Below, one piece after another: positions 35,159 to 45,232 of a stretch of 64,000 nt of DNA. The DNA is from SIG565 sp045540055. GTDB taxonomy: Bacteria; Bacillota; Clostridia; Oscillospirales; Acutalibacteraceae. The stretch lies in assembly GCA_045540055.1 (NCBI GenBank), contig JAZQGO010000003.1, positions 1 to 64,000 on the forward strand. Reading direction: 5' to 3'. The translations under genes and the position numbers were made by a program. The number at the start of each line of letters is the position of its first letter. The stretch's first letter is position 1. A model generated the notes under the pieces. The model was not told the DNA's origin. It searched no databases and was given only the letters and a program-made list of their open reading frames with translations.

Positions 35159-35190
35159 TATTTTTAAATTAGAGCGGAGAAAAAATATAG

Positions 35191-36261
35191 ATGACCCCTT
35201 ACTTAATATTAGCTTCATTCCCTGTTGCTTTTTATGTGTTTTATAACACCTGCAGTAAAAAAGCGGTTAATATAAGTCAAGAACAAAAAAAGTATTTTTT
35301 GTTCTTTTGCGGAATCCTTCTATTTGCTTTGATTGCACTGAGAAGTAAATATCTTGGTAGTAGTGATTCAGCTAATTATTATAAGAACTGGGAAATAATA
35401 AGAGCTATTCCTGCAAACAGCATCAGAAGTTTTATTAAAAGCACGCCTATGGAAACAGGATATGTTTTGACGGTGTGGGTTTTGTCGCATATTGCCGCAC
35501 CTGCGCAATTCTTATTTGTTTTTTCGGGCCTTTTGTTCACAATTTCTTTATGTTGTTTCCTTTACAAAAATTGTGAAGACGTTATGCTTGGCTTTTTGAT
35601 GTACGTAACCTTGGGCCTTTATTCGTTTATGGTTCAGGGGCTTAGACAAGCGATAGCAATGAGTATATGTCTGTTTGCGATCGAATTTGTTAAAAAGCGA
35701 AAATTCATTCCTTTTTTCCTTGTTGTTCTTCTTGCTTCAACATATCATAAATCAGCAATAGTTTTTGCGGTTATATATTTCTTATATGGAATAAAAATGG
35801 ATTTTAAGGGCTACGCGTGCGCAATTTTAGGCTCAGCGGCGGCAATTGCTTTAGGTCCCGTTTGGGTAAGAATTGCGAATGAACAGTTCGATCGCGAATA
35901 CGAGGGTATCGTTGAAGAGGGCGGCTTCGTTGCAACCGCAATTTATTTGATAATTTTATTTGTTGCCATAGTTTTTGGTCGAGAAAAGAAGGCCGACAAA
36001 AACTTCTCGTTTTTCTTTTATCTAACGATGCTCGGGTGTGTCACATATATAATGCGATATACCGATGTTATAGTTGCGGAAAGAATAAGTTATTATTTTG
36101 CTTTTGGACAAATTGTAATGTTACCATCTGTTATACAAAATTTAGCAAAAGTGGAGCGAGTAGCAATCAAAATTGTTGTAATTCTTTTATGTATATTTTT
36201 ATTTATTTATAGATTACCGCCTACAGGATTATCACCTTATTATTTCTTTTGGCAGCTATAG
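35191..36261 (+). CDS. EpsG family membrane protein, probable repeat-unit polymerase (Wzy-like)
   Basis: 356 aa with about 10 hydrophobic segments. Diagnostic EpsG-family features are the early ALIALRSKYLGSSDSANYYKNW, the GLRQAIAMSICLFAIEFVKKRK segment and LASTYHKSAIVF. EpsG/Wzy proteins polymerise lipid-linked repeat units outside the membrane. It is the only polymerase candidate in the locus and pairs with the Wzx-like gene at 38515. Confidence 0.87.
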   Translation: MTPYLILASFPVAFYVFYNTCSKKAVNISQEQKKYFLFFCGILLFALIALRSKYLGSSDSANYYKNWEIIRAIPANSIRSFIKSTPMETGYVLTVWVLSHIAAPAQFLFVFSGLLFTISLCCFLYKNCEDVMLGFLMYVTLGLYSFMVQGLRQAIAMSICLFAIEFVKKRKFIPFFLVVLLASTYHKSAIVFAVIYFLYGIKMDFKGYACAILGSAAAIALGPVWVRIANEQFDREYEGIVEEGGFVATAIYLIILFVAIVFGREKKADKNFSFFFYLTMLGCVTYIMRYTDVIVAERISYYFAFGQIVMLPSVIQNLAKVERVAIKIVVILLCIFLFIYRLPPTGLSPYYFFWQL

Positions 36262-36282
36262 GCTTACTTGAAGGAGAAAAAT

Positions 36283-37536
36283 ATGAAAATTTTATGGATT
36301 GTTAATATGTTGTTGCCCGAAGCCGCAGAAAGACTTGCTGTTAAAACAGGAACCAGCGGAACATGGCTGATAAACACGTTAAAAAGCCTTTCAGAATCTA
36401 ATGAGATAGAGATAGGTGTTGCTTGTGTTTGGGGAAACGAGTATCTGGATTTTACAGTTAATAATGTGCGTTATTTCTGTATACCCGGTAATGGTAAGGC
36501 GATGTTGTTTTACAACCCTAAACTTATAAAATATTGGGATAAAATAGAGGAAAGCTTTTCTCCCGATATAGTTCACTATCACGGTACAGAATATTCGCAC
36601 GGACTTTCATACTTAAGAAAATATAAGGATAAGAAAAAGGTGTTAACGATACAAGGCATCATAGAGAAGACGTCAAAAAATCATTTTGGCGGTCTTGCTC
36701 TATCTAAGGTTTTAAGCAATAGAACGTTTAAAGAGGTTATTCATCTTAATGGTATGGCAGAAAGGAAAATACTTGCCCGAAATAATGTGAAATACGAAAC
36801 CGAAATCATAAAAAATGTTCAATATGCAACAGGAAGAACTGATTGGGATAAATTTTATATGCAATCGGTCAATCCTGATATAAAATATTTCAGATGCTAT
36901 TATGATTTGCGCAAGGAATTTTATGATGCACCCAAATGGGATATTAAAAAAATACAACGTAATGTTATTTATGCCTCTACGTCGGCTTTGGTGCCAATGA
37001 AGGGCGGACATATAGTAATCGAAGCTTTGCGTCTTGTAAAACGCCAAATTCCTGATGTTAAGGTTATTTTCTTAGCAAATAAGCAACAGGACGGAAGATT
37101 AATTCCAACTAGCGGTTATACAAAATATATCGCTAAACTTATAAAAAAATATGAGTTTGAAGAAAATGTTAAGTTTGTTTCCGGTCAGAGTGGTAATGGT
37201 ATAATCGATATAATGACACATTCTCATATCACGATTGTGCCATCCGCAATAGAAAACGCTTCGGCAACTTTGCGAGAGGCGTTGCATTTGGGCGCGCCTT
37301 GTATTGCATCGTTCCGTGGCGGTATGGTCCGCCTTATCGATGATGAAAAAAGCGGTTTCCTTTACGATTATCATGAATACGAATATCTTGCAGGAAGAAT
37401 CGTTCAATTGTTGCGGGACGATAAACTTGCATGTGAGTTTTCTAAAAATGCAATAGAAAAATCATCTGAGTGGCATAATGTTGAACGCAATCAGCAAGCA
37501 TATTTGAATATGTATAACGAAGTGTATAACAGTTAG
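36283..37536 (+). CDS. Glycosyltransferase family 4
   Basis: 417-aa GT-B enzyme. MKILWIVNMLLPEAAERL at the N-terminus, VHYHGTEYSHGLSYLRKY in the acceptor domain, and HITIVPSAIENASATLREALHLGAPCIASFRGGM, the retaining EX7E region, in the donor domain. AAGGAG is 9 nt before the ATG at 36283; the TTG 15 nt earlier overlaps it. Donor unknown. Confidence 0.86.
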   Translation: MKILWIVNMLLPEAAERLAVKTGTSGTWLINTLKSLSESNEIEIGVACVWGNEYLDFTVNNVRYFCIPGNGKAMLFYNPKLIKYWDKIEESFSPDIVHYHGTEYSHGLSYLRKYKDKKKVLTIQGIIEKTSKNHFGGLALSKVLSNRTFKEVIHLNGMAERKILARNNVKYETEIIKNVQYATGRTDWDKFYMQSVNPDIKYFRCYYDLRKEFYDAPKWDIKKIQRNVIYASTSALVPMKGGHIVIEALRLVKRQIPDVKVIFLANKQQDGRLIPTSGYTKYIAKLIKKYEFEENVKFVSGQSGNGIIDIMTHSHITIVPSAIENASATLREALHLGAPCIASFRGGMVRLIDDEKSGFLYDYHEYEYLAGRIVQLLRDDKLACEFSKNAIEKSSEWHNVERNQQAYLNMYNEVYNS

Positions 37537-37554
37537 TTTGATAGGAGAGTAATA

Positions 37555-38511
37555 ATGTCTAACAAGGTGAAGGTTTCGATTTTTTGCTTGGCATATAACC
37601 ACGAAAACTATATACGAAAAGCACTTGAGGGGTTTGTTATGCAAGAAACAAACTTTGCTTTTGAGGTGTTGATTAATGACGATTGTTCTACTGATCGCAC
37701 CGCAAGTATAATAAGGGAGTATGAGGAAAAATATCCTTATATAATAAAACCTATTTATCAAGTGGAAAATCAGTATTCACAAGGTATAAGAATAATAAGA
37801 ACACACTTGGTGCCAAGAGCAAAGGGTGAGTTTTTTGCGTGGTGCGAGGGTGACGATTACTGGATAGATCCACACAAGCTACAAAAACAGGTGGATTTTT
37901 TAGAGAACAATAAAGAATATTCGGCCTGCGCACACTGCGTTAAGGTAAACAGCATAATAACCAACAGCGAATTTATTAAACCCCTTCTTAACGAAGAAAG
38001 AGATTTTTCCGTAGCAGAGGTTCTTCGCTCTGCGGCACCGGTTACACACACAAGTTCATTTATGATACGGAGCGAATTGTATAAAAATATGCCGAATTGC
38101 TTCGTTGCAAAAGGATTCGGCGATCTGCAGTTCTGCTTATACGCGACAATAATTGGGAAGTTTAGAGTCTTCAAAGAAGTAATGTCGGTATATAATCAAG
38201 GTACGGTTGGTTCCTGGACAGACAGAATGTCGAAAGGGACTCAAGGCACGACATACTCAAGGGAGCGATTGGCTTTGTTCCAAAGAGTAAACGAGTATTA
38301 CGATTATAAGTATGATGAAGAATTTCAGTATGCGATAGAACGCGAAGAGTTTAACATATACTTGTTTTCTGGCAATAAAAAAATGATTAGGCTCCCTAAA
38401 TACCGTAAGCATTTAAATGCGGTACGAAGGAGCAGACGCTTATCTTTTTTAAGTAAGCATTTTAGTTGGTGCTATAAGCTTGCTAAAAATCTTTATAGGG
38501 CGGTACGATAA
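37555..38511 (+). CDS. Glycosyltransferase family 2
   Basis: 318 aa. KVSIFCLAYNHENYIRKALEGFVMQ, VLINDDCSTDRTASI and FFAWCEGDDYWIDPHKLQKQV (DXD) define a GT2 subgroup common in capsule loci. The C-terminal part has FMIRSELY and KGFGDLQFCLYAT. The ATG follows TAGGAGAG. Cytoplasmic, no membrane span. Confidence 0.9.
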   Translation: MSNKVKVSIFCLAYNHENYIRKALEGFVMQETNFAFEVLINDDCSTDRTASIIREYEEKYPYIIKPIYQVENQYSQGIRIIRTHLVPRAKGEFFAWCEGDDYWIDPHKLQKQVDFLENNKEYSACAHCVKVNSIITNSEFIKPLLNEERDFSVAEVLRSAAPVTHTSSFMIRSELYKNMPNCFVAKGFGDLQFCLYATIIGKFRVFKEVMSVYNQGTVGSWTDRMSKGTQGTTYSRERLALFQRVNEYYDYKYDEEFQYAIEREEFNIYLFSGNKKMIRLPKYRKHLNAVRRSRRLSFLSKHFSWCYKLAKNLYRAVR

Positions 38512-38514
38512 GAA

Positions 38515-39957
38515 GTGACAAACAAAAGCGTTTTAAGCAACTTTTTTTGGAAATTTTTCCAAAGTTGCGGAACACAAGGGGTTACCTTTATAGTTTCAAT
38601 AGTTTTAGCGAGAATTTTATCTCCGGAAGATTACGGAACAATTGCAATTGTAACCGTTTTTACAACATTGCTAAATGTGTTTGTAAACAGTGGATTTGGC
38701 ACAGCGCTTATTCAAAAAAAGAATACTGATGATACGGATTTTTCAACTGTATTTTATTTCAATATAGTGTTTAGTATTATTCTTTATGTGGGTATGTTTT
38801 TTGCTGCGCCTATAATATCAGGGTTTTATAAAAATCCGGAACTAACTCCAATAATTAGGGCGTTGACACTTGTAATAGTGGTTTATGGCGTTAAAAACAT
38901 TCAGCAGGCTTATGTTTCTAGAAATATGATGTTCAAAAAGTTTTTTTGGTCAGTATTGGGCGGAACGATAAGCGGAGCTATTGTGGGCATATATATGGCA
39001 TGGAGAGGATATGGCGTTTGGGCGATAGTGGGACAGCAGTTAACAAATACTACCGTCGATGCAATTATTCTTTGGCTTACAGTAAAATGGCGACCTAAGC
39101 TTTTGTTTTCATTTGAACGCTTGAAGGGGCTTTTTTCGTACGGATGGAAGCTGTTGGCGTCGTCTCTAATAGACACCTTGTATAACGATTTGCGAACACT
39201 AATAATAGGTAAGCTATATTCCTCAAACGATTTAGCGTTTTACAACAGAGGTAAAACATTTCCCAATTTAATCGTAACAAATATAAATGCATCGATCGAT
39301 AGTGTTTTATTGCCTGCAATGTCATCTGCACAGGATAGCAAGGAAACAGTTAAGGCGATGACAAGACGCGCCATCAAGCTCGCAACATATATTATGATGC
39401 CGCTAATGATCGGGTTAGCTGTCTGCGCAGAGCCGGTTGTGAGGATTGTTTTGACAGATAAATGGTTACCCTGCGTACCGTTTATGCAAATTTTCTGTAT
39501 AACGCTTGCTTTTTATCCAATACATACCGCGAATTTAAACGCAATTAAGGCAATGGGACGAAGTGATCTGTTTTTAAAACTTGAAATAATTAAAAAGGTC
39601 ATAGGATTGGCGTTTTTACTATCTACTATGTGGATAAGCCCTCTTGCAATGGCGGCATCTTTGCTGGTTTCTAACGTAATAAGTCAGATAATTAACTCGT
39701 GGCCTAACAAAAAACTATTGGGTTATAGTTATTTAGAGCAACTCAAGGATATTGTCCCCAATATTGTGCTAACAATAATAATGGGTGTTGTTGTTTATTG
39801 TGTTAGCCTTTTAAGGCTTGGCAATATATTAACCTTAATTATTCAAGTGCCCTTAGGCGCAATAATTTATATTTTAGGTTCAAAATTGTTTAAGTTAGAT
39901 AGTTTTGAATATTTATTAAGCACATTAAAAAACTTCAAATCTAAGAACAGAGGATAA
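38515..39957 (+). CDS. Wzx-like lipid-linked oligosaccharide flippase (MOP superfamily)
   Basis: 480 aa with about 12-14 hydrophobic segments. It has the typical N-terminus FFWKFFQSCGTQGVTFIVSIVLARILSPEDYG and later LASSLIDTLYNDLRTLIIGKLYSS, matching the TuaB/Wzx group. It would flip the undecaprenyl-linked repeat unit for the EpsG-like polymerase. The start is GTG at 38515, 3 nt after the previous stop, with only a weak AAGAAG ribosome site. Confidence 0.9.
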   Translation: MTNKSVLSNFFWKFFQSCGTQGVTFIVSIVLARILSPEDYGTIAIVTVFTTLLNVFVNSGFGTALIQKKNTDDTDFSTVFYFNIVFSIILYVGMFFAAPIISGFYKNPELTPIIRALTLVIVVYGVKNIQQAYVSRNMMFKKFFWSVLGGTISGAIVGIYMAWRGYGVWAIVGQQLTNTTVDAIILWLTVKWRPKLLFSFERLKGLFSYGWKLLASSLIDTLYNDLRTLIIGKLYSSNDLAFYNRGKTFPNLIVTNINASIDSVLLPAMSSAQDSKETVKAMTRRAIKLATYIMMPLMIGLAVCAEPVVRIVLTDKWLPCVPFMQIFCITLAFYPIHTANLNAIKAMGRSDLFLKLEIIKKVIGLAFLLSTMWISPLAMAASLLVSNVISQIINSWPNKKLLGYSYLEQLKDIVPNIVLTIIMGVVVYCVSLLRLGNILTLIIQVPLGAIIYILGSKLFKLDSFEYLLSTLKNFKSKNRG

Positions 39958-39959
39958 CC

Positions 39960-41159
39960 ATGAAAAAACTTTTATTACTTGGCGGCTCGGCACAGCAAAT
40001 AATTGCTATTGAAACTGCAAAAAGATTAGGATATTATACGGTGTTGTGCGATTTTTTATCCGATAATCCGGGGCAGAATTTTGCAGATAAATTTTATCTT
40101 GTGAGCACTACTGATAAGCAGGCGGTGTTAGAGGTGGCGCAAAAAGAGAAAGTAAGCGGAGTTTTAGCTTACGCTTCCGACCCTGCTGCGCCTACAGCTG
40201 CATATGTTGCGGAAAAAATGGGATTGCCGACAAATCCATATAAATCGGTTGATATCCTTTGCAATAAAGATAAATTTCGAGAGTTTTTAAGTGAAAATGG
40301 ATTTAATACACCTTTGGCACGTGGATATTGCTCGGTCGAAGAAGCAAAGCAGGACATCAAAAGATTTAAATTGCCTGTGATTATAAAACCAGTAGATTCT
40401 TCGGGCAGCAAGGGCGTCGGCAAGGTAGAGCATATAGAAGAATTACATGAAAAATTAGAATATGCCATGTTGCATTCTCGAAGCGGAAAGATAATAATCG
40501 AAGAATATGTCGAAAAGTTTGGTTATCAGATAGCAGGTGACGGACTGTCTGTTGATGGAAAGCTAGTTTTTCGTTGTTTTGCAAACGATCATTTTAATTC
40601 TAAATGCGTTAATCCGTTTGTGCCGATAGCTGCAAGCTTTCCGTATAATATGCCAGCAGATGTTCATCAAAAAATTCACGATGAGATTCAAAGACTTTTG
40701 TCGTTGTTGGATATGAAAACATGCACATATAATTTTGATATAAGAATTGACGAAGATTATAATGTGTTCCTTATGGAAATCGCTCCGCGTGACGGTGGCA
40801 ATTACATTCCTCAGATAATTAAGTACGCAACAGGAATAGATTTAGTAGAATGTTCTATTAAAGCTGCCGTTGGTGAAGAAATAAGAGATATAAAACATAG
40901 GTTGCCGGAGGGCTTTTGGTCTTATTTTGCTGTACATAGCCTTAAGGACGGGACACTTAAAAACATACAAATAAGAGACGATATTGCATTAAATAATATA
41001 GTTGAAAACCACATTATTAAGAAACCCGGCGACGAGATAAAGGCGTTCACCGGCGCAAATACTACATTGGGAATTTTGATTATGAAATTCTGCAGCATGG
41101 AAGAAATGCTTTATATGATGGATAATTCAGAAGACTGGATTAAAGTTTTGTTGGATTAA
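39960..41159 (+). CDS. ATP-grasp enzyme 1 in the polysaccharide locus
   Basis: 399-aa ATP-grasp ligase-like protein. An N-terminal pre-ATP fold is KKLLLLGGSAQQIIAIETAKRLG. The ATP-binding part is LPVIIKPVDSSGSKGVG (phosphate-loop lysine and serines), IIIEEYVEK, and the Mg-binding FLMEIAPRDGGNYIP. The family joins a carboxylate to an amine through acyl-phosphate. Beside sugar-amine genes it may attach an amino acid or other acid to an amino sugar; that is inference. It starts 2 nt after the flippase stop. Confidence 0.85.
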   Translation: MKKLLLLGGSAQQIIAIETAKRLGYYTVLCDFLSDNPGQNFADKFYLVSTTDKQAVLEVAQKEKVSGVLAYASDPAAPTAAYVAEKMGLPTNPYKSVDILCNKDKFREFLSENGFNTPLARGYCSVEEAKQDIKRFKLPVIIKPVDSSGSKGVGKVEHIEELHEKLEYAMLHSRSGKIIIEEYVEKFGYQIAGDGLSVDGKLVFRCFANDHFNSKCVNPFVPIAASFPYNMPADVHQKIHDEIQRLLSLLDMKTCTYNFDIRIDEDYNVFLMEIAPRDGGNYIPQIIKYATGIDLVECSIKAAVGEEIRDIKHRLPEGFWSYFAVHSLKDGTLKNIQIRDDIALNNIVENHIIKKPGDEIKAFTGANTTLGILIMKFCSMEEMLYMMDNSEDWIKVLLD

Positions 41160-41183
41160 TTGCTTTTAAAGGAGAAAGCAGCT

Positions 41184-42134
41184 ATGAAAGAGGAAATGGG
41201 CGGCTATTTCGAGTTCGAAAAACTTAAGGGTGACGAATATCACAAAAATTTGATTTCGCTTAATTGCGGAAGAAATGCACTTGACTATTTGTTCAGGGCA
41301 AGAAAAATAAAAAAGGTGTTTTTACCCGCATTTCTTTGTGATTCGGTCAAATCAATGTGTAAAAAAAACGGATATATTTATAAAATATATCACATTGATG
41401 AGAATTTCTGCCCGATATTCGAAGAAAGTTTAGGCGTTGATGAATATATTTATATAGTTAATTTTTACGGACTTTTTTGTCAAAAAGATATAGTGGCTTT
41501 TAGGAAAAAGTATAAAAATATTATTTGGGATAATACCCATGCGTTTTATCAGTCCGCGGTAGAAGATGTAGATACAATATATTCATGCCGAAAATTTTTC
41601 GGCGTGCCGGACGGGGCATATTTAGCAACAACCGTAACTATTGATGAAAGGTTGGAAAAAGACGTTTCATCTGACAAATTTAAACATTTGTTGGGCAGAT
41701 TCGAGGGCAAAGCAAGTGACTTTTATGCTGATTTTAAGGCTAATGATGAGGGGTTTAAAAAGGCACCACTGAAATTGATGTCAGACCTGACACACAATCT
41801 GTTGGGGGCCATAGATTATGAAGCTGTTGCTCAAAAACGTAAAAATAATTTTAAAATTTTAAATGACGCATTCAAAGATATAAATAGAATAAATGTTGAA
41901 AATGTAGATGTTCCTTACGCTTATCCGATATATATAAAAAACGGCATGAAAATTAAGAAAAAATTGGCAGAAAGAAGCATATTTGTTGCAACACTTTGGC
42001 CTAATGTTTTAAAATATGGTAGTGATTTAGAAAAAGATTTTGCTGAAAATATATTGCCGTTGCCAATTGACCAAAGATACGGTATTGAAGAAATGGAACA
42101 TTTAATCCAAGAGGTGAAAAGATGTATAAATTAA
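41184..42134 (+). CDS. Short DegT-like PLP-dependent protein
   Basis: 316 aa, shorter than the usual 360-390 of DegT aminotransferases. It has SLNCGRNALDYLFRA in place of the phosphate-binding loop, IIWDNTHAFYQS (PLP-ring Asp), and the likely Schiff-base lysine in YSCRKFFGVPDGAYL. The C-terminal ILPLPIDQRYGIEEME matches DegT ends. AAAGGAG supports the ATG at 41184. It overlaps the GNAT gene by 13 nt. The diverged core suggests a different substrate or loss of activity. Confidence 0.75.
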   Translation: MKEEMGGYFEFEKLKGDEYHKNLISLNCGRNALDYLFRARKIKKVFLPAFLCDSVKSMCKKNGYIYKIYHIDENFCPIFEESLGVDEYIYIVNFYGLFCQKDIVAFRKKYKNIIWDNTHAFYQSAVEDVDTIYSCRKFFGVPDGAYLATTVTIDERLEKDVSSDKFKHLLGRFEGKASDFYADFKANDEGFKKAPLKLMSDLTHNLLGAIDYEAVAQKRKNNFKILNDAFKDINRINVENVDVPYAYPIYIKNGMKIKKKLAERSIFVATLWPNVLKYGSDLEKDFAENILPLPIDQRYGIEEMEHLIQEVKRCIN

Positions 42135-42643
42135 GAGAATTAGAAAGAGAAGACTTAAAAAAAATAAACAAATGGAGAAATGATCCCGATTTAATTTCTT
42201 GCCTCGGTGCACCATATCGCTTTATAAACGAAGATGTTGATAGCGAATGGTATGATAAATATTTAAATACGCGCGGTAATTGTGTAAGATGCGCGATTGT
42301 AGAAGAAGATAAAGAAAGCGAGGTTTTAGGGCTTATAAGCCTTGTTGATATTAATTATATAAACCGTAGCGGAGAACTTCATATTATGATCGGCGGTTCT
42401 CAAAATCGTGGTAAAGGTATAGGAACCTTTGCGGTAAAAGCTATGCTTGACCACGCATTCGACAATTTAAATTTAAGAAGAATTGAACTAGGCGTGTTGG
42501 AGACGAATTTACCTGCCATAAAATTATATGAAAAAACAGGTTTTGCAAAAGAAGGCATAAAAAGGAGTTCTAATTACAAAAATGGTCGGTATGTTAGCAT
42601 GATAATGATGGCTGTTTTAAAAGAAGAATATTGTAAGGGGTAA
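42122..42643 (+). CDS. GNAT family N-acetyltransferase, RimJ/PseH-like
   Basis: 173-aa acetyltransferase. It has YKLRELEREDLKKINKWRNDPDL, LHIMIGGSQNRGKGIGTFAVKAML (acetyl-CoA loop near residues 90-112), and ELGVLETNLPAIKLYEKTGF. The R-D/Y-R arrangement is typical of sugar-amine acetylating GNATs such as PseH. AGAGGTG precedes the ATG. Likely N-acetylates an amino sugar made by the neighbouring aminotransferases. Confidence 0.88.
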   Translation: MYKLRELEREDLKKINKWRNDPDLISCLGAPYRFINEDVDSEWYDKYLNTRGNCVRCAIVEEDKESEVLGLISLVDINYINRSGELHIMIGGSQNRGKGIGTFAVKAMLDHAFDNLNLRRIELGVLETNLPAIKLYEKTGFAKEGIKRSSNYKNGRYVSMIMMAVLKEEYCKG

Positions 42644-42649
42644 AAAAGA

Positions 42650-43927
42650 ATGACAGATTTAAAAGGCAAACGATTACTTATTTTAGAAGGTACGCCTCTA
42701 ACTAAAATGATAATTGACAAAGCTCATGAGATGGGAATATATGTAGTAATTGCAAATTGGTATTCAGTTGAAGATGCTCCGGCAAAGGCATATGCGGACA
42801 AGGCTTACACGGTTAATATTTTTGATATCCCCGCAATGCTAGGGATAATCAAAAGTGAGAAAATAGATGGATTATTCACCGCTTTCACCGATTCCCATCT
42901 GCACATTTATCTTGAGTTATGTAAAGCATCTGGATTGCCATGCTTTACCGCAGACGGTCTGGTAGATACAATGGTAGATAAACATTTATTTAAAACAAAT
43001 TGTCGTAATGCCGGTTTACCCATTATAGACGAATACGACGCTGAAAGGATTATTAATGACAAAGAATATGCGTCAAGCATTGAGTATCCAATAATTATTA
43101 AGCCGGTAGATAACAGCGGTGCACGTGGAATTTCCATATGCAATAGCAAAGATAATTTAATAAAGGCAATTGAACGAGGACTTTCTTTTTCAAAAAGCAA
43201 AAAGGTTATCGTAGAAAAATATTTGCGAGGTACATATTGTCTTGCTGATTTTATGATTCAAAAGGGCAAGGCTTATTTCTGCGCATCAAGTGATAAACCG
43301 GCAAACGATGATGACAAGGAAAATGTGAATTTACCGGGTGCATATATTTATCCTTCAAAGTACAACGATCTAATTAAGGAAACACTGTTGGCTGGAGTAC
43401 AAGAGTTCGTTAAAAATATAGGATATAACGACGGCTTGTTGTGTTTTGAACTAATAAACTGCAATGGTAAAATTTATATAATAGAAGCCCAGTTTAGATT
43501 TGGTGCAAAATTTCAAGAAGTATATTTAAAAAAAGAGTACGGTCTCGATCAGCTGGAAATGTTGATAAGATTCGCAATAACAGGTGAATTTGCTGGTTAT
43601 GATTTAACCAGCCTGAATGAAAAGAGATTTAAAAATAGTTATGTTTTAATGAATATTTTGTTGGCGCGAGGTACAGTGGGGAAAATACAAGAAGCCTCAG
43701 AAGTAATTAAATTCCCCAATGTTGACATATATGTTCCGATGAAGAAAATAGGCGATGTGATAGAACCAGATGGTTCGATGATACAACGTTTCGGTAAGGT
43801 TTCGTTGGCTGCGCCGACGAGAAGCGAACTGCTAAAAGCGATGAGATATTTTCAGTCTAACATAGATATTCTTGATACCGAAGGGAAAAGAATGGTTATC
43901 CCGAGCATAGACGAGAAATTTAATTAA
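42650..43927 (+). CDS. ATP-grasp enzyme 2 in the polysaccharide locus
   Basis: 425-aa carbamoyl-phosphate-synthase-like ATP-grasp protein. It has KRLLILEGTPLTKMIIDKAHEMG (pre-ATP domain), YPIIIKPVDNSGARGISI, KVIVEKYLRG, and a Mg-binding LLCFELINCNGKIYIIEAQFRFGA. It differs clearly from the 39960 gene, so it is not a recent duplicate. Two ATP-grasp enzymes flanking a PLP protein and a GNAT suggest a dedicated acid-amine coupling on a sugar. Substrate unknown. Confidence 0.84.
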   Translation: MTDLKGKRLLILEGTPLTKMIIDKAHEMGIYVVIANWYSVEDAPAKAYADKAYTVNIFDIPAMLGIIKSEKIDGLFTAFTDSHLHIYLELCKASGLPCFTADGLVDTMVDKHLFKTNCRNAGLPIIDEYDAERIINDKEYASSIEYPIIIKPVDNSGARGISICNSKDNLIKAIERGLSFSKSKKVIVEKYLRGTYCLADFMIQKGKAYFCASSDKPANDDDKENVNLPGAYIYPSKYNDLIKETLLAGVQEFVKNIGYNDGLLCFELINCNGKIYIIEAQFRFGAKFQEVYLKKEYGLDQLEMLIRFAITGEFAGYDLTSLNEKRFKNSYVLMNILLARGTVGKIQEASEVIKFPNVDIYVPMKKIGDVIEPDGSMIQRFGKVSLAAPTRSELLKAMRYFQSNIDILDTEGKRMVIPSIDEKFN

Positions 43928-43940
43928 TAAGGAGAAAAAC

Positions 43941-45218
43941 ATGGATAACAGTATAATAGCGCTTATAATAGTAGGCTGTACATGTGTATTGTATGTTCTA
44001 GAAACTTTCCCCGTAGCAGTTACTACGCTTCTTGGAATGCTTGCAATGGTGTATGCTGGAATTTTGTCACCTACCGATGCCTTTTCAGGATTTACGAATA
44101 CCGCAGTTTTGTTGGTAATAGGTATGGTAATAATAATAGATGCATTGCTTGATAGCGGTGTTGCCGGAAGAATCGGTAAATTCCTTTCAAGATTTGTTGC
44201 TAAAACCGAAAAGCAGTTTGCTATTATCGTGTTTTTGTTGGCGGCGGCTATGTCGATGTTTATGACCAATGCGGCACTTGTTGCAATGTTTATGCCGTTT
44301 ATAGCATCTGTTGCGGCATCGTCCGGGGGTAAAATCACCAAGAAGAACACATACTTACCACTAGCCGCGGGTGGACTTATCGGCGGCACAGCAACGCTTG
44401 CTGGTAGTACGGCGCCGCTTTTGGCTAATAATGTTCTTGAGGAAATCGGCGCAAGATCGATGCACTTTTTCGAGCCCTTTCCGATTGCACTTGCAGTAGT
44501 TGTAGTTATGGCGATTTGTTACTGGTTGTTCTTATATAAGGCACAAGTAAAATGCTTCGATTTTGAGGAAACAAAAGCTGAGAGTGAGGAAAATATAAAT
44601 GATACACCGCTTGATAAAAGAAGAGCAATAATTTCTATAAGCATATTTTTGATTTGTGCGGTATTGTTTGTTATTCGCCCATTTGGTTGGGAACTGGGTC
44701 AGATTGCTATCACGGGTGCGCTTATTCTTGTTATAACAAAGTGTGTTGATGGCAAAAAAGCGTTAAAAAATATGTTTTGGCCGGCACTTATTACACTTGG
44801 CGCTGCATTGGGTATAGCCAAGGGCTTTGTTAGTTCGGGCGTTGGCGAAATGATTATTAAATGGCTCATCGATGTGCTCGGTGTTGGCGTTTCAAACCCG
44901 TTAGTGTTGGTTACGGTGTTCTTATTGGTTGGTTACATATTGTCGCTATTTATGTCAAACGGCTCCTTGGTTGCAATGCTTGCTGCGGTGGCGGTTCCTA
45001 TGGCTATCGAAATAGGATGCGACCCCATGCCACTGGCTATGGCTTGTGTTTTCGGTGCAAGTCTTGCGATGGCGACACCCGCAGCTACAACATCGGTGAC
45101 AATGGTTCAGGTTGCAGGATATCGCTTTAAAGATTACCTAAGAATAGGTGGTCTTATAGGCATTATAGGCCTTGCAACAGCCTGGTTGGCAATTGTGCTT
45201 ATTTATGGATTAATTTAA
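43941..45218 (+). CDS. SLC13/DASS-family anion permease
   Basis: 425 aa with about 11 hydrophobic segments. The halves repeat the SLC13 hairpin motif: FMTNAALVAMFMPF and SLFMSNGSLVAMLAAVAVP (asparagine-containing hairpins), each followed by a GGTATLAGSTAPLLANN-like segment. The family moves dicarboxylates, citrate or sulfate with sodium. Such a permease is unusual inside a polysaccharide operon; it may import an acid used by the adjacent ATP-grasp ligases. GGAG precedes the ATG. Confidence 0.87.
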   Translation: MDNSIIALIIVGCTCVLYVLETFPVAVTTLLGMLAMVYAGILSPTDAFSGFTNTAVLLVIGMVIIIDALLDSGVAGRIGKFLSRFVAKTEKQFAIIVFLLAAAMSMFMTNAALVAMFMPFIASVAASSGGKITKKNTYLPLAAGGLIGGTATLAGSTAPLLANNVLEEIGARSMHFFEPFPIALAVVVVMAICYWLFLYKAQVKCFDFEETKAESEENINDTPLDKRRAIISISIFLICAVLFVIRPFGWELGQIAITGALILVITKCVDGKKALKNMFWPALITLGAALGIAKGFVSSGVGEMIIKWLIDVLGVGVSNPLVLVTVFLLVGYILSLFMSNGSLVAMLAAVAVPMAIEIGCDPMPLAMACVFGASLAMATPAATTSVTMVQVAGYRFKDYLRIGGLIGIIGLATAWLAIVLIYGLI

Positions 45219-45232
45219 TTGTTTGGTGAAAA

